Source: Lithospermum erythrorhizon (taxonomy: Eukaryota; Streptophyta; Magnoliopsida; Boraginales; Boraginaceae). Taken from it: a stretch of DNA of 64,000 bases. Under the pieces are notes generated by a model, which worked only from the letters and a program-made list of their open reading frames with translations, was not told where the DNA came from and made no database searches. Both the position numbers and the translations under genes were made by a program. Numbering within the stretch: the first letter of the stretch is position 1; each line of letters begins with the position of its first letter. Below, piece by piece: positions 43,985-55,054 of this stretch. The stretch is taken from positions 1-64,000 of the forward strand of contig JADFUC010000817.1 of assembly GCA_019722365.1 (NCBI GenBank), read 5' to 3'.

Positions 43985-44202
43985 ATTTTTGGCAAAATGT
44001 GTTGAATGTATTAGTTGAAGCTTTTAGGGGCGACTTTTCCGAGCACCTTTAAGTTGTAAGAGTATATCTTTGGACCTTAAAATAGTTGTTTTGGAGTATA
44101 AGTTTTGATTTGTATGTGGTTGGAAGAGAGTACGTTGATTTGAGTTGATAAAGTAGAGTTGTGGACTTATTTGGGTATTGTTGGCTGTTCCTTGAAAGGC
44201 AT
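43985..44202 (+). mobile_element. Family-C LTR fragment, left piece of a split copy
   Basis: Matches the interior of family-C LTRs (AAGTTGTAA...TATTTTGGA-type text of 44745-44800), then jumps to text corresponding to 45795-45830. It ends AAAGGCAT (44195-44202). Continues at 46562 after the inserted LTR. Confidence 0.55.
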
Positions 44203-46561
44203 TGAAATAACAATTTCATTATAAATATTATTTTAATATTATTCGAGGGTAGAAGTGGGTCGGGTTCAGGTGTGTTGGTAAACCGAGGAGCGAGTTTTAA
44301 AACCAGGGAAACAAAAAGCGAGACTTAAATTATCATAAATATCTCACCAACTCCTTGGCGCTATTAAATGCATCATCCTTGAAATCACCAAACACCTCTT
44401 TTAACACAGGGCGAACCCCGACCCTCTCGAACTTCGATTTTTTTCATTTTCTTGGTGGAATCTTGTTGCAATTCACTCCATAATCTTGTTCCTCATCTCT
44501 TGATTATCAAATGTATGATTTTTATCTTCAAATCTAACTATTTTGAGCTATAGTTGACTATCTTTGTAAGTTTGACTTTTGTTGACTTGAGTTGACTTTG
44601 AATTTGGACTTTAAAATGGTAGAGATGTATCATCTAAGCTTGAATATTGTGGTTAAATGGTATGTCGATTTTTAGGGTTGAAATATGTTGGATGAGTTAG
44701 TTGACTTTTAAGGTTGACTTTTCCCCGAATCCAACTTTTAAGTTGTAAAAGTATGTTATTGGATTTTAATATAGTTGTTTTCAGTATAATTTGTGACTTT
44801 TGTGTAGTTGGTAGAGATTATGTTAATATAAGTTGGGTAAAAGTGAGTAGTATTTGGGGTTTGGGATTAAGATTGGTAATAATAGAAATATTAGTTTGGA
44901 AAATTGTTATTGGGTTGAATAGAAGTTTTTTAAAGTGTTAGTGTTTCAAAGAGGTGGAGGCCGATTAGGTTGGGGTTTGTGATGGTTGAGGTACAATACC
45001 GATTTAATAGTCGTTATGTTAGGTGTAGTAATCTTTTCACCTTAAGTTAGTGATTGGTAATTAAAATGGTTGTTAAGTTGGATAGTAACTAAATAGAGTT
45101 ATTAATATGGTATATTTTACTTCTCGGGCGTTTTGGTTAGGCGTGAAGCGTGGGAAAGACAACTTGGACTAATTAAGTGGTATTTATTGCTAATACTTGT
45201 GAGTATTTATCTCGGGTGTAGATTAATTTACTTCTTCATTGAATGTGTTGCATTTGTTGATGTTGTGAGCATGTTGTTTGTGTATGTATCAATGTGTTGA
45301 TTGTGAGTATGTATGGTTAGTTAGTGGTTGCCTTGTACTCTTTGATGCAGTGTGGTGGTGGTTGCGCATGCTTTACTTGATGCGAGTGTGTTATGATTGC
45401 CTTGTCTTGTAAGTGCGAGTGTGTTGTAGATTTGCCTTGTACTACTTGATGCGAGTGTGTGGTGATTGCCTTGTACTACGGTACAGAGTGTGTTGTGTTG
45501 CCTCTGTCTGGATTAGAATTGTGTCTTTTGTTATCCGGTATTGCCTTATACTTCGGTATGAGTGTGTGTTTTTCTCGACACCTCGTTAGGAATTGTGATG
45601 TATAGCTTATGTCGACGGGCATAAGTTTCTCCCTGCAGGTTGAGGTTGATTATATGCGCATTAGTTGTAGAAATACGGATTTGCGTTGAGTTGATTGAGT
45701 TGTTTTAGCTATGGGCTGAGTAGTACCAGCGTTGCTAGTAGAGTTGAGGAGTTGGATGGTCTAGTTGTTGGTGGTGAGGTTTACATTTGGTTGATGATGA
45801 GAGTTGTAGATTTGATTGGGTATTGTTGTCACTGTTTACTTGGGATAGCATGATCTTCAATATTGCTTGTCTTTTATTAGAATGTGCATGCTAATCAGAT
45901 TGAGCCTATGAACTAATTACCATAGTAATGACGGTATTGATATAACCTTATGATGCAAGCATGATAACGAACTCACTAATGATATACTCTTTATTTATGG
46001 CCTTGAATAGTATTGTATCCTGCATCATCTACATATTTTATGCGAAATTAATGATTTTATAGTACCTTCTTTCGTAGAGGTAAGAGTTAATTTTAAGCTG
46101 CTTGAGATACACATATTCACTAAGCTTGAAGCTTACACCATTCGCTATAGACGACATTTTTCGTTGTGCGGGTTGACGAGGTGGTCTTTGTAGTGTTTTT
46201 CGAGCTTATTTAGTGATCGTGCCTTAGAGATAAGATGGCGAAGGGTGGCAATAGATCTGCAGTCGTTCTTTTTACAGGTTGGCATTCGGTTTATGCGTAT
46301 TGTTGTATTTTGGGATTTCAGACTGGTTGTTGTAGATATTTTGTACATGATGTTTGTTGTATGTTGTTGTAAGTGTGTGGTTAGGAAATACCCACGATGG
46401 ATCCTTTCTTAAAATTTGCTCCGTCCGTTGTATATTGTTTTATGGGTTTATTTTGAGGACGGTGGGTTTAAATTAGTCGTCCGTCGGCCGTGGTAAGCTA
46501 CGGTGTCCGGGATTTGGGCGATTCTAACCTCGGGCGGCCGACCTAGGGCGAGGTCGTTACA
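44203..46561 (+). mobile_element. Solo LTR, family C, inserted in another family-C LTR
   Basis: Runs from TGAAATAAC to GAGGTCGTTACA, about 2.36 kb. The flanks AAAGGCAT (44195-44202) and AAAGGAT (46562-46568) look like a TSD with one base changed. The text on the right resumes at the equivalent LTR position: 46562-46700 matches 45855-45990. It has no internal genes. A C-rich ending GGGCGGCCGACC is shared with 60815. Confidence 0.75.
45330..45580 (+). repeat. About 45-bp minisatellite in family-C LTR
   Basis: Four to five degenerate units with core TTGATGCGAGTGTGTTGTG and ATTGCCTTGTACTAC. Confidence 0.65.
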
Positions 46562-47203
46562 AAAGGATGATTTTCATTGTTGGATGTCTTTTTATTAGAA
46601 TCTTTAGTATTAGTTTGATTGGGCCTATGAATTATTGACCATAGTAGCGACGGTATTGATATGACTTTATAATGCAAACATGATAATGAACTTCGCTATG
46701 ATAAACTCTTTTTAGTATGGCGCGGCTTACAGCCCATCTACCTATTTATGCGAACTTAACCATTCTTATATTACACTAAAGCATTGGGTGTGGAAGTAAA
46801 TTTCAGCTCTTGACAATTGGTGCTTGTCGTATTCGGATACATTCGAGTGATGTGCCTTAGAGCCTAGGTAGCGCGGAGTGGTAGTAGATCCTCATGATCT
46901 GATTTTTTTATTGTACTTCGGATTCCTCTATTTGTTGTTACTTCGATTTCATATTGAGTTGTATATTGACATTTTGTACTTTGGTCGATTGCTGGATGCT
47001 GGTTGTTTTGTGTGGTAAGGAAATACCACGATGGATCATTTTCTTAAAAACTATTCTTTTCAAATGTATATTATTTTTATTTGGTTATTTAAGAACCGGT
47101 GAGTCTTTTAGATTTGAGTCATTCGTGATTATGACTGCGGTCTCCCGACATTTGGATGATTAACTGTAGAGGCGACCGACTTTAGAGGCGTGGTCGTTAC
47201 AAG
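46562..47203 (+). mobile_element. Family-C LTR, right piece of the split copy
   Basis: Homologous to 45855-46561 and ends GTGGTCGTTACA at 47203, a proper family end. Together with 43985-44202 it is the older LTR into which 44203-46561 was inserted. Confidence 0.65.
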
Positions 47204-47859
47204 CTGTCCAAAAAGCATTCACAAACTACATTATTCAACATATTATTTCTCAGGATGAACGCGGATAAAAAGAACCGTTTATAACTTTTTAAGAGAAATC
47301 TCTTCCTCTAAATCCTTCCTTTTTCAACCCCAGCGGCTAAGTCTTTGGTTGCCACGTCGACCAGCGGCCAGTCCTTTGAAGCCAAAGAATGATTGTGAGT
47401 GCAGGATTGAAGGCGATTGAATTTGCGTCGAGTGCCGATACCCGGAACATCGCCTTTTCAGGCCATCGCTCCCTACTCACTCCTCTAATTCATCCCATAT
47501 ATGCAAAGTAGAATTGGGTAATTCTTGAGGTCCAAATCTTGTCCATACCGATCGTGAAGAGGCAGCAAAGACATCACTTCCCTGCGCTGTTTCAAACTTT
47601 GCATTACAAAAACAAAGCAAAAGTGAAGAAAATTTTGAGAAACGCAGTCAACTATGTATAGAATAGACTTTAGTTCCCTTCCAGATTCCTAGCAGATCCT
47701 AACATAATATCGAATATCGAATCTTGAGAGAAACTATACAACTAAACAACAATCATGCTTGAAAGTAAACCCGATTAAGCAAATAAATCACGGCCAACTA
47801 AACTGACAATACGTGAAGTCAAGCCATGAAATGCAAAAATAAATCATCACAGTCAACCA
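47204..47859. other. Non-LTR intergenic stretch
   Basis: No LTR text and no supported coding region on either strand. It is probably the 3' flank of the minus-strand remnant at 47860-49180. Confidence 0.35.
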
Positions 47860-49180
47860 TCAATACGAAGATGAAAGAAAAATACCCAAGCTAGAGTGAA
47901 AGCGCTTGTTGTGGACTTTCATCGTCCCAGAAGCGTTCTTCTTTCGATTTTGCTCAGTAGGATTTCGAGCAGCGTGTGAGCTTATATTTTCTTCCTAGCA
48001 AATGTTAAAAGAGAATCAAATTTGTGACAGTAAGCTGAAATTAAAATATTTATCCGTAGTCAAAAGGTATAACTTGCTTTTTCATAAAAAATTTCAAGCT
48101 AACATTACCCAACCCGTGTCGTCCAGCCCCTTCGGTTTCCCAACTCTTCTTTGTGCTGTTGGATTTTTTACTCGTGTTTAAGGTTAGTCGATGTTTGAAA
48201 AAGAGTCCCCAATGCCGGTTTGCATCGAGAGCAATTTCGATTTTAGCGGCCTCACAGGAGCTTCTTTCGCCGTTGATTCTTTGCACCGATATCAATGCAG
48301 TGCAGAAAAAACCACAAAAATAGATTATTCCACAAGCGATCTTGTATTGTTGGTAGTTAAACAAAAAACAATAATATGGCAGTTATTCCACAAAAAATAA
48401 ATTATGGCAGTTAAACAAAAAACATATGGATAGAATTGTAGAAAATGAAAAACAGATTACAAACTTACCTTGAAGTTATTCCACAAGCGATCTTGTACTG
48501 TTGTATTGGTGCAAACCTTATTTCCCGCCATAAACGCATTCTGGGAAAAAACTGACTAGGAACTTCGTCACCGACCAACCTCAACATTTGAAATAAGATC
48601 AAAGTTAAAAACAATAATATGAAGTACTAACAAGAGCTCAAGAGATATATAAAAAGTATTAGAATATTTACACTCTCATGTACACATATGCCTTGGGGCC
48701 GGTCGACCCGGGGTTAAGTGCATTGGGTTTGCATGTCCTCGAGGAACTTGAATAGTAGCGCCTGCTGCCTTGCAAATTACTGGATCGGTGGTTGGATGAA
48801 TTGGTAACTCTCCCACCCAGTCTCGTCCTTAGTAGAACTAGAGCAAGTAAACTCTGCATTGATGACTTTCACCACGATCGAATGCATCTAACTTTGTAGG
48901 TAGGCGTGCCTTTTCATCAATGTCTCACGATTAGGAAATGTAATTTGGTTGCTTGCTATATGATCCAAGTAAAAGTTCTACATAGATGAATTGTTGATCG
49001 AATGATGAAGGCGTCAAGCAGAGTGATATATATAGCATCATGCCCGCCGGAAGTACCTTGGACTCCAGAGGTTCGATAGTTTGCCTTTCTGAAACGACTA
49101 TGTTTACCTCCTCTAGAACATCCCATCTAAAAAGGAAATAAAGCAACATATTAAACAACATATAACTACTCAACATATAA
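47860..49180 (-). pseudogene. Minus-strand spliced gene remnant, unrecognised
   Basis: Reading leftward, a 29-codon exon (48555-48469) follows an acceptor-like CCTAG and encodes SVFSQNAFMAGNKVC and then NTTVQDRLWNNFK. It ends at a good donor (CAAG|GTAAGT). After a 474-base intron with acceptor TTTGCTAG, a 44-codon exon (47994-47860) continues in phase with a basic, Asn-rich stretch (AARNPTEQNRKK) and stops at 47862. Upstream frames around 48668-48860 (Pro-rich) and 48931-49130 (VLEEVNIVVSERQ, PLESKVLPAG) may be earlier exons but are not linked by clear junctions. I do not recognise the family. The basic last exon loosely recalls CACTA-associated plant transposase tails (Transposase_24 type), but that is a guess. 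The end of the 29-codon exon is duplicated inside the intron (48325-48352). Confidence 0.4.
48325..48501 (-). repeat. Duplicated exon end
   Basis: A block of about 28 bases coding QDRLWNN on the minus strand occurs at 48474-48501 (exon) and 48325-48352 (intron) with one mismatch in the core, about 149 bases apart. Confidence 0.65.
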
Positions 49181-50029
49181 CCATAAAATTATTCAACATT
49201 TCAACTATTCAATCATTAAAATAAATTAAACTACATTATCAAATAATTTAACATCTCAACATTCAACATATAACAATAGTGCAATTCATACAAAATTTAC
49301 TATTCACTTATGCAATTCAGACCAACATATATAACAATATTTCAAAGTACATTATGCAATTATTCAACCACTTCAACATATTAAACATATTCAACCAATT
49401 CAACATATTCAACCAATTAAATATATTTGACATATTCAACCCAATTAAAGAATGGAACATTTCAAAGTATTGCATATACAACAAGTTGTAAAACTAAAAC
49501 TATGATAATCTCTAGCTAACTTTCAATATCTAACTATTTTAGAGAAATAGTTTATAAAAAAAATAAAAAATAGTTGTAACTAATTTACGTTGGAATTCAA
49601 ATTTGATAAATATTAACAAACTAATAAACTTCATACCGACTTTATTAAGGTGTAATTTATAAACTTTATCACATTATCGTAAATTATATTATCACATTAT
49701 CGTACGATGATAAAGTATACTCTATACTGATTTTATTAAGGTGTAAAACTCTAAACTTTTAACAAACTTCAACCAAAAAATACTTAAACCCAAAAGCCAT
49801 TTATAATTACATAAATATTTAGTGAAAAAAATCCGAACTTTGAACAAATTTTGAACAAAAAAAAGCTTAAATAAACATTTATAATTAAATAAACATTGAC
49901 TGAAAAATCCGTTTCTAATTAGATAATTAATCAAGCGATTAAATCAAATATATAACATAAATGCTATATTATAACATAATTGAGCTATAAAGTTTTGGAG
50001 AAAAAATACAACAACCATCGGGTTTAATA
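49181..50029. repeat. AT-rich region with ATTCAAC-type short repeats
   Basis: Irregular repeats of CAACATATT/ATTCAACC fill 49140-49460, including a tandem of about 19 bases (ACATATTCAACCAATTCA) at 49388-49430. Farther on, the phrase TTTATTAAGGTGTAA occurs twice (49640, 49733). No gene is supported; the open frames (49279-49491, 49722-49934) are low-complexity. Confidence 0.5.
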
Positions 50030-50139
50030 GTTTTAGGGGAAATAGGGCTTGATATTTTGGAAAATAGGATTTATATTTGGGGGGTGCGGTTTTAGGGGGC
50101 GATGGGGTGTGCTGCAAATTGCGGTAGGAAATTAGGTTT

Positions 50140-50156
50140 GGGCGGGTGGGGTGGGG
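50140..50156 (+). other. Canonical G-quadruplex motif
   Basis: GGGCGGGTGGGGTGGGG: four G-runs of 3-4 with single-base loops, inside a G-rich strand-skewed stretch (50030-50170). Confidence 0.7.
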
Positions 50157-50214
50157 AGGATTTTTTGGGGAATGATGATAGTGGTCTTGTTAACTGATGA
50201 AATAAAGAATTAGG

Positions 50215-50938
50215 GAACAAGAAATGCTATTACTCAAGTTCGAAACGTCACAATAACGAAGGAGAACTAAAATAATTAATTAGAAAACGCATACTTTCGC
50301 AATAGATTATTTCATCAATTAATTCAATTAATTTATATTTCCCAAGCGTCACGTACAAGTAATCATTAGAATTTACGTTTCCCCAAAAGAAATATCTAAG
50401 CGTCTGATAAGCCAACTATTTGAATTTTTATTTCCCCAAAATAATAAGATGCTACTCAAGTTCCGCCTAATTAGGATAACCTTTGAAGCGTCCTTTAAAA
50501 CATTAAAGTATATAAAATGCCCCTGGCACGTCACGAAGCGTTACGCGAAACCATAATTTTTTTAAAGATTCGAGAACCTGATAAAACCCCTACAATTCTG
50601 ATATTCAGACCACAATCAAATATTGCACAATATTAAAAACATTGCAGAACCACAAAACGTCAAATAACTCGTTCAAGATCATGTTCAATATCATATAACA
50701 CAATTTAAAACTAAAACAATATTAGGAAACATACAATAATATATAGTAACAATTATTACATTCCAATCGAAACTAGTATTCCTACTTATTTGTCATCATC
50801 ATCATCATCATCATTATATAAAAGCTAGGAACAGAAAATTTAGAATATTGTCATTATCTACATACATCGTTGGTTGAGCGATTATTGTATGGTGTTACAA
50901 CTGCACAGCTCAGGCTTGACATTATTATCGTCGTCTGC
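50215..50938. repeat. Non-coding region with iterated AAGCGTC/CGTCAC motif
   Basis: AACGTCAC, AAGCGTCAC, AAGCGTC, ACGTCAC and AAGCGTTAC recur at about 50246, 50344, 50398, 50487, 50527 and 50535, often beside TTTCCCC. A CAT(CAT)n microsatellite lies at 50801-50823. No gene is supported. Repeated short motifs of this kind are typical of subterminal regions of DNA transposons, but no terminal repeat was found. Confidence 0.4.
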
Positions 50939-53210
50939 TGAAATAACTGTTCGTATAAGTATTATTTTAATATTGTTTGGGTAGAAATAAAAGTGTATGT
51001 GATTTGTGTTGTTAAGCAGAGACTAGTTTTCAAACCGACAACCAAACGGGACTTAACTGCTTTTACTAAATATCTGCAATTCTCCTTCTCATTTATTCAT
51101 AATCATCAAAACACACGAACCCCATCCCACATTTGTGTTGGCGAGAAATTTCCCTGAAAAAAAAATTTGCTCCTCCATTTTCCTTCTCTTCAGTATTGCT
51201 TTCGAGCTCACATAAATTTGTTCCACTTGTCTTATATAAATGCCCCACCAGCTTGAGTAAAAAGTTTGAAGCTTTGTGATATTTTCTTAAGTTATAGAGA
51301 GTTGACTTTTAGTTTGACTTTTGTTGACTTTGAATTTTGGGACTTTAAATGGTATAGAGGTTTCATCTAAACATGGATTAAGTGATTTGAGGTGATTATA
51401 ATTGATTTTTAAGGGTTGAAATGTATTGATTTTGAGATAATTTTTATCGACTTTTCCCAAATTCCTTTCAATTTTATTATGATGTTATTATTGGACTAAT
51501 ATAGTTGTTTGAATTATAAGTTTTGACTTTTATGAATTAGTAGAGATTATGTTGATTTGAGTTGGAGTAAAGTGAGTAGTATTTTGGGTTTTGATTAAAG
51601 ATTGTTATAAAGGGATAAATTAATTAGGAAATGATTTAGGTTGATTTAAATTGGTTTAAATGTTAGTATTTTGGTTAAGGTGTTGGTAGATTATGGGGCA
51701 GCAATAGGGATGGTTTGAAATTCGTCTTTTTGAATTGTCATATAAAGCCACGTTAGTAATGTATATACTTAAGTTGGCAATTTGTAACTAAAATGGGTTG
51801 AAAAAAGTTAGAAATTAAATTAAAAATTGGAGTTAAAATAGTAGTAAGTTGTAATTGCAATTGATCGAGGTGTTTTACAGTTGGCGTGGAAAGTGGGAAG
51901 AGGCACGTGGACGGTAGCGTATATTATATTGCTAGCCATGGTGAGTAATTATCTCGCGGGTGTAAAATTAACACAGGTGTGAATGTATATATCTATATTA
52001 TATTTTTGTGTTGATTATGGTTGAATATGAATTCTTTTTGGGCATTGGGCATGCTGGATTGTATGTTGTTTTGTGATTCATTGGGCATTTGAGGTGAAGT
52101 TGTGTCATATTAGGATAAGTGATTTCGAGTGTTTGGTCGTTTCGGATGTTTAGAGTGTTTTTGTTAGAGGTATGTTGAGGTTGTATTATCCGGTGGTGCC
52201 TTATGCACCGGTATAAGTGTGGTGTTTACGCTTATGCGTCGTTCTGAGGCGTTGTTAGCTTATGTCGTGACATAGTTCTCCTGCGGGTTAGGGATTGATT
52301 ATATCTTGGCGTCGTTGTAGAAATCCGGATTTATGCTTAGTTGATTGAGTGTTTAGGGGTGAGTTCGAATGTTGAGTTGATTGAGTTGTTTAGTTGTGGG
52401 CTCGAATGTTGAGTTGATTGAGTTGATATTGTGGATTTGAGTAGTACTAGTGTTGTTGGCAGAGTTGTGGAGTTGGATGAATTACAGTTGGTTGGTCGTG
52501 ATGTCTTATTATGTTGGTTGATAGGGTAGAATGGTGGACTCGTTTGGGTATTATTAATGGGTGATTTCTTTGAAATGTGTGATTATCATTTTTATTGTCC
52601 TTTATCACATGTTTATATTTAGTTGGCCAGGCTTTATAAATTTATGCATTTTGATAGTATTGAATTTACTAATAACTTATATATTATTGCCTTACGTAGT
52701 ATAACGTGCATGTACCCATCTATCATATGCGAGAAACTAATTATTTTAATTACATTAAGCGAGAGTGTGGGTTAATTTTCACTCTTGAGATAAGTATTCA
52801 CTAAGCTTGACTTATACCTATTAGCTATGGGCGCATTTATTTGTGCCGAGGTTGTGGTGGTTCGAGTTATGGAGTACTTAGAGCTGGAGTCGTGATAGAT
52901 TGTGATGAATCCTTCTTGTCTTTGTCGTTGTTTTTATAGTAGTTCGGGTTCTCTATACATTCTTATTTGATTCGGAGGCGGGTTGTATGTTTATATTTTT
53001 TTACTTTGGTCGATTGTTGGTTGTATTGTGGTTAGGAAACACCATGATGGATCATTTTCTTAAAAAGTGTTCTTTTCAGATGTATTTTGTTTTATTGGGT
53101 TATTTTAGGACAGGTGTCTTTTAAATTTTGAGTCATCCATCGGGTGGTGACTCTGGTGTCGAGATTTGGATGATTCAACCTCAGACGGACGACCTAGAAG
53201 TAGATCTTAA
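50939..53210 (+). mobile_element. Family-C 5' LTR of the third Gypsy element
   Basis: Starts TGAAATAACTG and ends about 53210 with GACGACCTAG..GATCTTAA, the family end eroded. It has AAATCCGGATTTATG and GATTGATTATAT text in common with other family-C LTRs. It is followed by a degenerate PBS and gag in the same orientation, so it is a true 5' LTR. Confidence 0.7.
52340..52450 (+). repeat. Tandem repeat in family-C LTR
   Basis: Two to three units of GAATGTTGAGTTGATTGAGT with TTTAG..GGGCTC spacers. Confidence 0.55.
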
Positions 53211-53216
53211 AATTTT

Positions 53217-53232
53217 GAGTATTATCAGGCGT
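53217..53232 (+). other. Degenerate primer-binding site
   Basis: GAGTATTATCAGGCG, comparable to TTGGTATCAGAGCC, just after the LTR end. Confidence 0.4.
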
Positions 53233-53359
53233 GGTTTTAGATTTTTTGGTTGTCTGTGTTATATGCCTATCTCGGTTATTTTCTAAAGGTTGTTTTGAAG
53301 TTTGAGTCTTTTAACTGGAGGTTTAAGTCTTTTCTTTCATTTTAACAGGCATCTAGGGG

Positions 53360-54450
53360 ATGCCTCGAGAGTAGAAGCGTGTAGAGTGACCCCATGCCCA
53401 CGAGAGGTGCCGAGGTAGGCCCAGAGGCGGTCTTTGGGCCGTAGAGCCGAGAGGTGGCGGGCCTTGGTAGAGTTATGGGCGAAGCGAGCCCGTTGTTGAA
53501 CTCTTGAGTTAGGAGTACATTCGATCCCAGGTTGGTGCTTGTTCTTTGAGACGAGGTAGAGTTTGGAGAGGATCTGGTACAGGCACAACTAGTAGTACAA
53601 CATAAGGTTGAGTTTCAGAGTAAGCTCTTTGATCGTTTTCTGAAGAGAGATCCCCCGAAATTTTATGGAGTTAGTACTCCTATCGAGGCGATTGAGTTCA
53701 TCCGAGATATGGAGACTATAATGTGAGCCGATGGGGGATAGAGGGTTAGGCGAGGGTCGGGTTTACCACTTATAGACTCGAGGCATGGTAGTGAGTGGGG
53801 TATCTGCGCTATCCTTGTTGCTAAGAGGAGAGGATCTTTTGTGTCCTATGAGGCGTTTGTAGAGGCTGTTCGGGGGAGAACTGCGTCGGTACCCGTATGG
53901 GCGCTTTGGAGAGACAGTTGATTCTGTTGACTCAGGCGGGAGATCGGTTGATCGGGATGAGGCCCCGGTTTAGCGAGTTATGCGCTACTCCATTGCACCG
54001 GCGAAAATGATTGAGAGATTCCGTGATGGGTTGAGATGGAGATCCACGGGTATCATTGACTTTCCACAGCTTCGCGGATTGAAGAATCTTTGCATTGAAG
54101 GGTCAAGATGGAGTTAGCGGGCCTAAAGCCGTGAGGCGAAGAGGACCACGAGGAGGCAGTTAGTCACAGTGGACCTTCTAGTTGGAATTTCAAAGGAGGT
54201 GGCCAGCTGACGATCTGATCGAGGGAGGCTCCGATTCGTAGCGCTTTGTTGTTCGTCCAGGAGTTTTCGGTGAAACTTCTTAATACAGGTGCTGCTAGAT
54301 GCAGTCATTCGGGGAGGTATCATTTGGAGTTCCTAGTGATGACAAATCTTTCCGTTGTGGTCAGATAGGTCATAGGATGCAGGATTGCGAGGAGAGAGAT
54401 GATTTGTTTCCGTTGTCGGCTGGACATCGTTAGAGGATTGTCCTCGGTTT
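53360..54450 (+). pseudogene. Chromodomain-type Gypsy gag, near full length but decayed
   Basis: ATG at 53360 opens MPRE then stops. The gag core is readable as VEFQSKLFDRFLKRDPPKFYG and then VSTPIEAIEFIRDMET (about 53610-53720), RMGALERQLILLTQAGDRLIG (53896-53960 in part) and a KNLCIEGS segment (about 54085). The zinc knuckle at 54347-54388 reads SFRCGQIGHRMQDC, with the first zinc-binding Cys changed to Ser. Remains of a second knuckle follow at 54403-54440. Many stops and frameshifts. Confidence 0.75.
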
Positions 54451-54679
54451 CGAGTGGGTGGTCTTTAGTACATGCTACTAGTTCGATCCGGGAGAGGAGA
54501 ATATCGGGGGGCGAGAGGTGGATGCTTTGGAGGCCCGTGGAGAGGCCGGTCGCGAGTTGGAGGCTGCCAGCGGCGTAGTAGGTAGCGGCAGTGGTGCGAG
54601 TAGAGGCAATTCATCGATCCTTCGGCGAGGGAGCGCGAGGATGATAACTCTAGAGTAGAGTAGCAGTACGTTGTTAGTA

Positions 54680-55054
54680 TGTGATTAAAGGCTAGGGTAC
54701 TTTTTGATTCTAGAGCTACTCGTTCGTTTATTTCCCAGAATTTTGTTGATGGTTTACCTTTATGTCGGGAGTCTTTACTTGTTCCGCTTATTATCATGGC
54801 CTTGATGAGTCAGTTGAGTTAGATATATACATAGAGATTGTCGTGAGTGTGAATAATCGGTTCAGTTGTGGACCTAGTTTTGTTTAAGTTAGTAGACTTT
54901 GATCTTATCTTGAGTATGGGTGGTTGGGGAACATCGCGCCAAGATTAGGTATACGTAAGGAGATCATCTTTTGCGAGTCGGGTGAACTTTGATATTCTTT
55001 TTGTGGGAGTTAGGAAGATCACATGTGTAGCTACAAAAAAATATTTAATTACAG
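54680..55054 (+). pseudogene. Chromodomain-type Gypsy protease, decayed
   Basis: ARVLFDSRATRSFISQNF and then VDGLPLCRESLLVPL (54692-54790) is the aspartic-protease start. The catalytic D-S-G is D-S-R (54706-54714). VDFDLILSMGGW (about 54890-54930) corresponds to the usual 'FDVILGMDWL'. A family-B LTR follows at about 55055, separating it from RT. Confidence 0.7.

Noticed and set aside
48191..48400. Plus-strand frame of 69 residues
   Set aside because: It overlaps the intron of the minus-strand remnant and has no features of its own.
53337..53588. 83-residue minus-strand frame
   Set aside because: It is antisense to the gag N-terminus that starts at 53360.
54465..54797. 110-residue minus-strand frame
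   Set aside because: It is antisense to the gag-protease region with a readable FDS protease start on the plus strand.
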